Shown: piece by piece, positions 56,682 through 64,000 of the stretch | How the letters are laid out: each line of letters begins with the position of its first letter | Position numbering within the stretch: the first letter of the stretch is position 1 | Source of the DNA: Fennellomyces sp. T-0311 | Taxonomy: Eukaryota > Mucoromycota > Mucoromycetes > Mucorales > Lichtheimiaceae | Assembly (NCBI GenBank): GCA_025266875.1 | Contig: JALLLT010000065.1 | Span: 1 to 64,000 of the forward strand | Length of the DNA stretch: 64,000 bases | Direction: 5' to 3' | Program-made: the position numbers and the translations under genes | The notes under the pieces: generated by a model | Told to the model about the DNA's origin: nothing | Databases searched by the model: none | The model's input: only the letters and a program-made list of their open reading frames with translations

Positions 56682-58607
56682 CAGTGCCAATTCAGAATTG
56701 GATGATAGGTAACTGGGAATATATTCCTTAGAGGAAGCCATAAATTCATGAAAGTAGAGCTTTCATGATAAAGCGTGATGATATTTCGATAAACTATAAA
56801 CAGGAACATGATTAGATCTTGAGCTACATCGAGGTCAACACTTAAATGAAAAAAGTGCTATTTTACATTTGGAAACGCTTAAAGCATTAGACGATCGTTC
56901 GGTAAAGTGGGAAACACAGTCATGTATGCTAATCTCATTGTCACGGACATCGCTGTTGCTTTGGTACTATCATTTTTTATTTGTTTGTTAAGGTTAGCCA
57001 GAAAATCTTAACCCAGTGCTGAAAAACTATTGGTACAATGACGGCAGTTTTGTGTGTGTAGGTAGCAGTAACTCGCCTCAGTTGGCTGCTTCTGCTTGGA
57101 AAGTACCACCCTTCGTCTCTCCCATGCGAACTTAATAAGCTGCTTTTCCATATCTCCCATAGACTATCCCAAATCCATCCTAGTGTCGTGATCCATCGCC
57201 TTCTCCTTATCCTTCCGCCTTCTATCATCTTCCATACCCTCACCCTTCTGTTCATCCTGATCCTTTATATCCTGACGTTCAACTACCTCAAGTGGATCAG
57301 AATCGCATCCTTGGAGTACTGGAACGACCTGCCTATGTTGGAATCCAGAGTCCAGTCCAGCAAGTTCATACAGCACCCGCCCTGTAACTAAAGAAGTAGT
57401 ACTACCTCCCACACCCGGTCATCCAAGCACCGCCCTAAGTTACCGAAAGACTGGAAGAAGTTGGCCGTTGTCCTGCTCCTTCTGCTTGTTCGTTCCTTCA
57501 GTGCGTTGTATCCGGGCGATTTACAAAAATATTTGGAATCAAAGCTGACAATTAACATTGAAAGTGCACAAATGGCTGAACTACCGAAAGCAAGATCAAC
57601 TCTACGCTAGCGATACGCAGAGAAGAATGTACAACAGGTAATTTTCATTGAGGGTAACCGTTCGAATGCAAGAAGTGACTCGCGTGGAAAGGAATGGCCA
57701 ACCACCATTTTTTATGGTTCCCCTAAGTCTTTCCCATTCAGCTATTAAGCAGCGACTTTGTTTCCAAGTCCACATTCATTCGTAAATCGACTTCTTTACG
57801 TGACGTAACAACTGATTCTTTCTAATCGTTCGTGTATTCAATTAAAATAAAGGCATGACGCTCTAGAGAAAGACACTTCGCTTTCCCGTTCTATTCTATC
57901 TGTAGTAATAGCGATCAATACCGGCTCGAATAGCTCGTTCCCTATAACTTAATACTTCTTCAGTGACCTTTAAAACTTGTCGTAAAAAATAATAGCGAAG
58001 ATGTTGAAGTTCGTTCTAACGGCACAAAAGTGCGATTAACACTGTGCGTGCCCACCAAGGTAAAACAAGCGTCTACCGTGTTATACATATATAGTAAGGC
58101 GAAGCAAAATACTCAGGAAGCATGATGAAGCAACCATCACCTCACTTTGTATTTCGCCACGGGAGGGTGCCGTGCACCAATCGGAAATTCATTTTGCATA
58201 ATTAGCTACAGCTCATATTCAGTGAGCCACTACGTACGGAAGCAGACTACTCCCCAAACTGATGAAAGTCGACAAGTGTGATAGGAAGATACGTGGTATC
58301 CAAGGCACACAATCAATATAAATAGAGATCTTCAAAGTACTTACCGATGAAGATACAACCATCATTAATTTTTATAGTGCGAACTATATCTGTTTCTACG
58401 TATTGATTCTCTCTCCATGCGCCGCAAATATACTTGATTCAATATTTTCTTTTAAAGTCGAAGAAGACGTAAACGATATTGGCCTGACGGTGTAAGCGTT
58501 CTTTAAGCGATCATATAGCTATGCCAACCATCCATAAAATATATTTAGTATCTCCCTTAATTGATATTGCAATTACTTATTGGATTTTATAAACAATGAA
58601 ATTAAAA
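56682..58607. other. Gap, no supported gene
   Basis: A region at 57,000-57,420 is open on both strands (plus: hydrophobic MIHRLLLILPPSIIFHTL; minus: acidic/basic KDQDEQKGEGMEDDRRRKDK). One of these may be a real remnant; neither is recognised. The rest has only short frames. Confidence 0.3.
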
Positions 58608-59969
58608 CTAGCTCTTGACAGGATAGACCTTGGCGAGCCAATCTTTCAAATGTGCATTGCACTCAGCTGGCTTTTCCCACAATACCCAGTGACCAGCACC
58701 TTCGACATGTTGGACTTCTACATTAGGAACAAGCTTTTCAATGCCATGCGCCATGGATGGTGGCAACGCTGGGTCAAGCTCGGCAGTAACCATTAAGGCA
58801 GGCTTGGTGATAACGGGGTCCAAATCTAATATAGCGCAATAGGTTAGTGCCGGTCTGTTATATATATCCGGGGTATACCTTTGCACTCTTCAAAATTGAC
58901 CTTGCGTCTCTTGTAAAAGTTAAGACCCCCAGCAGCACCTCTCTTCTTGTATGCTGACACATAATAATCCAATACCTACGTAAAAGCAGCTGAGTTAAAC
59001 TTACCACGAATCATCTCTTTTCATTACCTTTTGAGGAATTGCATCACTTTTTGGAGCCACTGGTCGACCCTCAACGAGTGTACCGCTGGTTTCATCCACA
59101 ATACTCTCAAAATCGGCAATAGGTCTATGAAGACGCTTGAAGAATGCTTCCAACTGCATGTCGGTTTTTATCATTAGTTCTGGGCAAAAAAATGACCGCT
59201 GTCCTTACATTGGCATTGATTTCTGCCTCTGCAGCAGGCGTGGTCAAGTAGACCTGGTATGAAAGGTTTGGCGCGTACTGAACCAGCACTTCCAGCGGAA
59301 TGTATTGCTTTTCGGGCGCAATATAAGGAGTACAGAAGCTGGCCACTGGTAGTGAACAGCCAAAAAGAAATTGAGTTTTTCTTCCAGAGTGACCTTAATT
59401 TAGGAAATTACCGGCATCGACGCGTTCTCGATAAAATTGGGAAAATCGCCAAGCACACAGACCTCCCCAGTCATGGCCAATTACCACAACAGTGGGAACT
59501 TGGAGATGATCGAGCAATGCGGCGAAATCACTACTGAGCGTTTTATCGCCATATGCTGAAGTTTCTGCTGGAGCATCCTAATTTTTGTTAGGGAAACTCC
59601 GTTATCACCTTTTGTATCACTTTAGCATCCAAAACTAACCGTTTCGCCAAAACCGCGTAAGGTCGGGACAATGACACGGTATCCAAGCTTGGCGAGGAAA
59701 GGAATCTGCTCACGCCAACCTACAAAATCTTATTTAAGCTGCTGCTCTGGTATCCTACAAGAAAAGATTCATACCACACCAACTGTCGGTGTTTTTTGTG
59801 TTACTTTAAATGGCATGACCAAGCAGTAAAAAAAAGCTTACAGGTCAGGCCAGCCGTGGATAAGCAAAAGCGCTTTCTCTGATGACTGATTCTCATCAAT
59901 ATACTGAATCCGAATGCCGTTTGCTTGGCAGTAGTAGTGAGTGAATGTTGTGGGGTCGCTCGGGTCCAT
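58608..59969 (-). CDS. Soluble epoxide hydrolase-like alpha/beta hydrolase, eight exons
   Basis: Exons 59969-59842, 59782-59775 (8 nt), 59719-59640, 59577-59412, 59345-59209, 59153-59028, 58975-58879 and 58825-58608 join in frame to 319 aa, the normal size for a single-domain epoxide hydrolase. Oxyanion motif HGWPDLW (38-44) is completed only by the microexon. The nucleophile elbow is GHDWGG with Asp108. The charge-relay acid is probably Asp265 (TAELDPALPP) and the base His293 (EGAGHWVLWEKP). The cap domain lies between about 130 and 235. Reaction: hydrolysis of an epoxide to a vicinal diol through an ester on Asp108; substrate unknown, detoxification or lipid epoxide turnover is typical. No signal peptide, so likely cytosolic or peroxisomal. 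Introns are 52-66 nt. Start at ATG 59969 is the first that gives HGWPD at the usual distance. Confidence 0.9.
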
Positions 59970-61909
59970 GGTGGTAAGAGAGAAGCGAAAGAGGCGTCGG
60001 CTTTGGCAACAAGGGCTAAGCACGCTTTAAATTACTCTTTTAATTGCCGACAGAAGCTCACAGCTCCAGTGAATTTTCCATGGGTAAAATAGTTTTTACT
60101 CCAATCAGGATGCTTCGAATGTCATCGCAGCTGCACCGAGAAACAGTTATCCAAAAATGTGTGCAATAGGCCGAAGAACAAGTTTACATAATGTTGGTTT
60201 TACCAAATATATTTCTGGTAGTCCAAATAACTAGTGACGGAGTTAATCCAGCAGTGACATAGTGTTATCCTCCATTCCCTGTTCCTGGGATTCTCAATGT
60301 ACGTTGGAAGCTGTTCATACAGGTTGGTGTATGATAAGGAGGATAACCTTGTTGCTCTATTTGACCGTACTTGTATACCACTTCAACTGTAGTATATAGG
60401 CTAGTACGTGTGCAGCGGTAAGAGTAGTAGCCACCATCGAAAGTATTAGCCACAATCTTTACGTAAACTGTGAAACCACATACCATATTTGTGAAGCATA
60501 AGGTCAATACGGCCAAAGACGGAGCCAAGTATATCGGCCGTCAACAGTGAACAAAAAATATCTAGAAAGTATATGGTTGCCACAATATTTGAAGTTATAC
60601 AAAGTCATCCGCTTCTTAAAAATATGCCGAGAGAAAGAATAATAACGAAAGAGGAAGAGAAGTGTGACAACATTTAGCGGCTGAAGGCAAAGGCACCGCA
60701 AGATATCCACAGTATTCACAGTATTCACAGTATTCACAGTATTCACAATACTCACCCTCATCCAAGGTCATATACTCGTTAGCGTCTAACCAGAAGGCAA
60801 AGCAATAACGGACTTGGAAACGAAGGGTAGTAGTATTAAACAGCGAAGGACATGTACACTTGATATATCCACTATTGGGAGCTACCTACTCATAGAGCAT
60901 TGACTGAACGTCGGCCATTAGAAAGAAGGGGGCCTCACAGACGGACACTCCAAATTAACTTCTCTTCGGCATCAAAGAGTTGCTGCTCTAGTAATTTTTC
61001 ACTACTTTCATCTTTCAATAATAACTTCTATTAACTATAAGTAAGGCAACCCATAGCTGCGCATACTGAAATATATTTTTATAGAATATATAGTCGATAC
61101 ATAGATTGGAAGATTTAGCCTACATGTAAACATCGTGGTATTTCCCATACCTTTTTTTTTTGTTCCCAATACCCATGACCGAATTCTATGGCTCTACTGA
61201 GCCCTCATCACAGTTAGCTCTCTGGTATATTCTTGTCGTTTCATTAAAAGACGTACCTTTGATCACCGTAGTATTGGAGCACCTAGCATTATTGCGATAT
61301 GCACCAGATCATGTACTTGAGTCGGACCAAAAGGCAGACTTGCCACAACCTGCTGCTGTCCACTCTCGACCATCTCATCGGGGATACATCAGCAGAGTAG
61401 CATTAATAGGTCACACTTTCTGGTAAGCAGAAGGCCCGGAGATCCAGTTGCAGAGGTGGACCGTTAATGACATACTAGTCCAGTACATCCATGGCCGCCA
61501 TTGGTACTAAGCGTAGCCCACTGGTGCTTGCCATCCCTGAGCGCAACCAGAGAAGGATTCGAATGAATGAAGTTGCCCTGTGAGGTCAAAACTGTGGCAT
61601 AGATCGTGGCAACATTGGTAGTTAACAAAGCATGTTAGTTTTTGGATACTTGTAATCCAAAGCCAGGTTTTTTTTTCTGAAATCGCAGAATACAGTGCAA
61701 GATGTATCACCTTTTTGTATTGCACTACTACTACTACGAAAAGAGGCAAGCAAGCATAGCTTGTGAAAACGTATATTAGTTTTTGAATGCCACGAGGTTC
61801 TAATAAAATATACTTCCCATACTGTGCAGCCCATGTTAATGCCGAATAGTGATGTTTTAATGTAAAAATGAAGATAATATATACGTACAATGATATATCA
61901 AGGGTAATC
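59970..61909. other. Gap with small frames and a 9-bp minisatellite
   Basis: A minus frame at 60,265-60,486 (from ATG 60,486, MVCGFTVYVKIVANTFDGGY onward) could be the end of a small protein with two or more cysteines, but its first exon is not clear. A plus frame at 61,160-61,426 is unassigned, as is the minus frame at 61,507-61,986. No supported gene. Confidence 0.3.
60708..60757. repeat. 9-bp minisatellite (CACAGTATT), about 5 units
   Basis: Five near-perfect CACAGTATT units. On the minus strand they translate as EYC repeats in an ORF that starts at ATG 60,771 and stops at 60,616 (51 aa), and as VNT repeats in a second frame. Whether either is translated cannot be decided from sequence. 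Confidence 0.8.
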
Positions 61910-63113
61910 ATGAAGCGCGAACTTGGCAAAACCGGAGTTAAACTGAATCCTCTTGGACCGGGATTCATGGAACAAGTTCTATTCACAATGCATGCGATCT
62001 TTGTTCATGCATACTCAACTTGTAATTTTTTCTAGAATGATCGGTGGCATATATGGTGTTGCTAATGATGTGGAGACTTACAAGGTTCCTGGTAAGGCGT
62101 TAAAAGTCGGGTCTTGCGTCATTGATCATTTGTATACTTGCAGCAATCCAACTTGAAACGTAGCTGCATGTTTCGGGACACAGCAGATCTTTATGACGCG
62201 GACAAAACGAAGAGTTCTTGAGCAAAGTGTTGAAGGATCATTGTGACGACACTTTCATCGGTTCCAAATTTGGCTATAGCGCAAACGGCATTTGTGGTAC
62301 AACAGAATACGTCACAGAAGCTTGTGACAAATGCCTCCTGCGACTTTGGTATTGATAGTACCGATCTATACTACTTACATCGCGTTGATCCAAATACATA
62401 ATGCTGCAGTGTTTTCATTTATCCACCAAGCCTCTGACATAGTCTATTACGTCGTCCTATCGAAGTACTGGTAAAAGCCATGGCGGAACTGGTAAAAGAG
62501 CGCAAGCTCAAGTACTTTGGATTGTCAGAGTGCAGTGGAGAAACCCTTTCTCGAGTCCACAAGGTGCATCCGATCATTATGGTTCAAGTCGAATATTCGC
62601 TCTGGTATATGGATATCGAAAAGAATGGCTTACTGGACGCTGCGCGTGAACTTGGTGTAACTATTGTTGCCTAGTAAGTTTATCAAAAAAGGGAAAAACT
62701 GGATCTACCGCCCCGTTAACATGTAAAAAGTTTCCGCTGGGACGTAGTTTTCTCACCAGCAATACCAAGAATTTCGAGCATTTGCCAGGGGGGTTTTCCG
62801 GCGAGAGTATCCTCGATTTGTTGCATAAAACTTTGACAAAAACTTGCAGCTTTGTTTCTGGCCTCAGGGCACTGGATGCCAAAAAGTAAAGATTAACGCC
62901 GAGCGAATTGTGTTGGCGTGGGTGCTTGGCAGACAGCCGAATTTCTTCGTGATCCCAGGGACCAAGAAGGTCAAATACTTTGACCAGAATTGGAACTGCG
63001 GTCAGATCAAGCTCTCGGATGAAGAATTGGCTGAGATAAATGCCTTGGTGGAGTCGGCTGAGCCCCAAGGTAATCGTTACACCAACGACCCGCTGGTGCT
63101 TCTGGAAGGGTAG
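61910..63113 (+). pseudogene. Aldo-keto reductase, broken
   Basis: Begins at ATG 61,910 with MKRELGKTGVKLNPLG and retains AKR landmarks in order: YGVAND, DTADLY (catalytic Asp/Tyr region), GSKFGYSANG (catalytic Lys), EYVTEACDKCLLRL, DLYYLHRVDPNT (catalytic His), AMAELVKERKLKYFGLSE, VQVEYSLW, FPLGRSFLT, RIVLAWVLG and FFVIPGTKKVKYFDQNW, ending EPQGNRYTND at 63,113. The frame is broken after LYDAD (near 62,200) and at the CTTTGG site near 62,352. The expected intron after DPNT lacks a GT donor (ACA/TAATG). Further shifts occur at 62,700-62,830. The parent would be a cytosolic NADPH-dependent oxidoreductase of about 330 aa. Assembly error cannot fully explain several independent breaks. Confidence 0.8.
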
Positions 63114-63584
63114 AACTGAAAACGTTTTGTAAAAGCTGCATCGTATTTTCTAGTGAAAGAAGACTTGTTGGTAACAAAAGGGTGTCCGCCTTCCCCTTTG
63201 TCCTATTGTTTCATGGATGCTTATGACGACTGCAACCCGAAAACTTGGTACGACAACAATGCTATTGTATCCATGGGTTCAGCAGAAAGAACAAAAAGTG
63301 GACCGGGAAGTGGAGTGTCCAACTCTCGAAGCGTCAAGAGCAGCAAAGAAAGAGAAGGTTAAAAAAAAGGTCGCTTGGCAACGCATTAAAAAAAAAAGAT
63401 GCAGGACTAAAATAAGAATGTCTGGAGTGGTAACTTCAGCCGACGCACCACTCCAGGCACACAAACATCGGCTAAGTTTAGAAACACGACACAGCATACA
63501 CAAACTGGCTCATCGACAATAACTCAATATGGCTGTTGTTTCTTTTTTCCCTTCTTTCCCTTGTTTCTTAGCTTCTTGGCGGAA
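63114..63584. other. Upstream region of the edge gene
   Basis: Contains A-rich runs (63,361-63,402) and overlapping short frames on both strands. A CT-rich leader (TTCTTTTTTCCCTTCTTTCC) at 63,539-63,568 directly precedes the next ATG and is the only promoter-like signal seen. Confidence 0.35.
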
Positions 63585-64000
63585 ATGAAGCGACGACCCA
63601 TGCTGCTGGTCATACTGGCGCTGATCACGCCACTCGCATGTGCTCAAGTCAGCATGCTCGAAACTCATTTCTACAACCGAACAAACTTTACTCAGTGCAA
63701 CGACCTTAATACTGCCACCGTTTATCTTGCCACTCGTCATTACGACCGCAATTTAAACACTTTCCATTTCAACCTGACCGCGCACACGTCTATCGCCGTC
63801 ACCGACCTAAGCCAGGGACAAGACAGTACGCGTTTGCTGAACTGAGCAAAGGAGGAAGAACTTATTCTTTTATTCTAATAGCATATTCGGCGTCCAGGAC
63901 GGAAGTGGTACTCGGATTTAATGCAGTGATGGACCAGCGACACCGGTTGTGTCCGGATCTGGGAGACAGTTGTCCGATAGCAGCCAATTCAAACGTGACA
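63585..64000 (+). CDS. TRP/ML-like membrane protein, N-terminal part, cut by right edge
   Basis: From ATG 63,585 the product begins with a signal peptide (MKRRPMLLVILALITPLACA) followed by lumenal sequence with N-glycosylation sequons (NRT, NFT, NLT). Exon 1 ends at 63,825 (GTACGC) and exon 2 starts at 63,882 after CTAATAG, joining in frame as SQGQDTYSASRTEVVLGFNA and on to RLCPDLGDSCPI, open at 64,000. A secreted beta-rich N-terminus with a CP...CP pattern is typical of the ML-like lumenal domain in fungal TRP-like and flavin-carrier (FLC/Pkd2) proteins. The membrane domain would lie beyond the edge, so the family call is provisional. Confidence 0.6.

Noticed and set aside
62661..63068. Minus ORF of 135 codons across the aldo-keto reductase 3' part
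   Set aside because: The plus strand holds ordered aldo-keto reductase motifs; the minus frame is its shadow.
1..64000. tRNA, rRNA and snRNA genes
   Set aside because: Scanned by eye for GGTTCGANTCC-type B boxes and rRNA-like conserved strings on both strands; none convincing. A covariance-model scan would settle this.

Overview
This window looks like a contig from a filamentous early-diverging fungus, most plausibly Mucoromycota (an inference, not a species call). The evidence is eukaryotic genes with GT-AG introns of about 50-80 nt, a chitin synthase with a cytochrome-b5-like lumenal region, and a dense population of Mutator-like, Ty3-like and TA-flanked short inverted-repeat elements. I reconstructed several exon structures by hand from splice signals and reading-frame closure; they are gene models, not transcript-supported facts.

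Positions 1-28,850 are a transposon-rich, decayed half. It holds two degenerate Mutator-like transposase genes (1-3,550), a small restriction-nuclease-like ORF (3,872), an inverted-repeat element (4,544-5,135), a direct repeat present twice (5,989-6,667 and 12,750-13,338) that differs by an expanded 15-bp minisatellite, a Ty3-type integrase scrap, diverged tandem duplications, a GC-rich island with intron-like signals (11,455-12,230), an A-poor strand-skewed block (14,690-16,500) and several MITEs.

Positions 28,850-51,760 are a gene-rich core. In order: an HET-domain protein (+), prefoldin subunit 6 (+), a WD40/DUF2415 protein (-), a GPATCH1-type G-patch splicing factor (-), a TPR-F-box-LRR protein (+), a 1,584-residue class IV-type chitin synthase with a proline-rich tail (+), a short-form tRNase Z (+) and an MFS drug:H+ antiporter (-). 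These are mostly housekeeping genes with independent promoters; I see no metabolic cluster.

The most striking object is at 51,809-54,488. A 2,680-bp element with 34-bp terminal inverted repeats and a 3-bp target duplication sits inside the first intron of the MFS gene. Removing it leaves a normal 66-nt intron, and the nine-exon MFS frame (513 aa) is intact. The element carries its own multi-exon gene (N-terminal domain, acidic serine-rich middle, AT-hook end) without a recognisable transposase.

Positions 54,800-64,000 hold a small RRM-like ORF, an eight-exon epoxide hydrolase that requires an 8-nt microexon, an aldo-keto reductase pseudogene, and the start of a TRP/ML-like membrane protein cut by the right edge.
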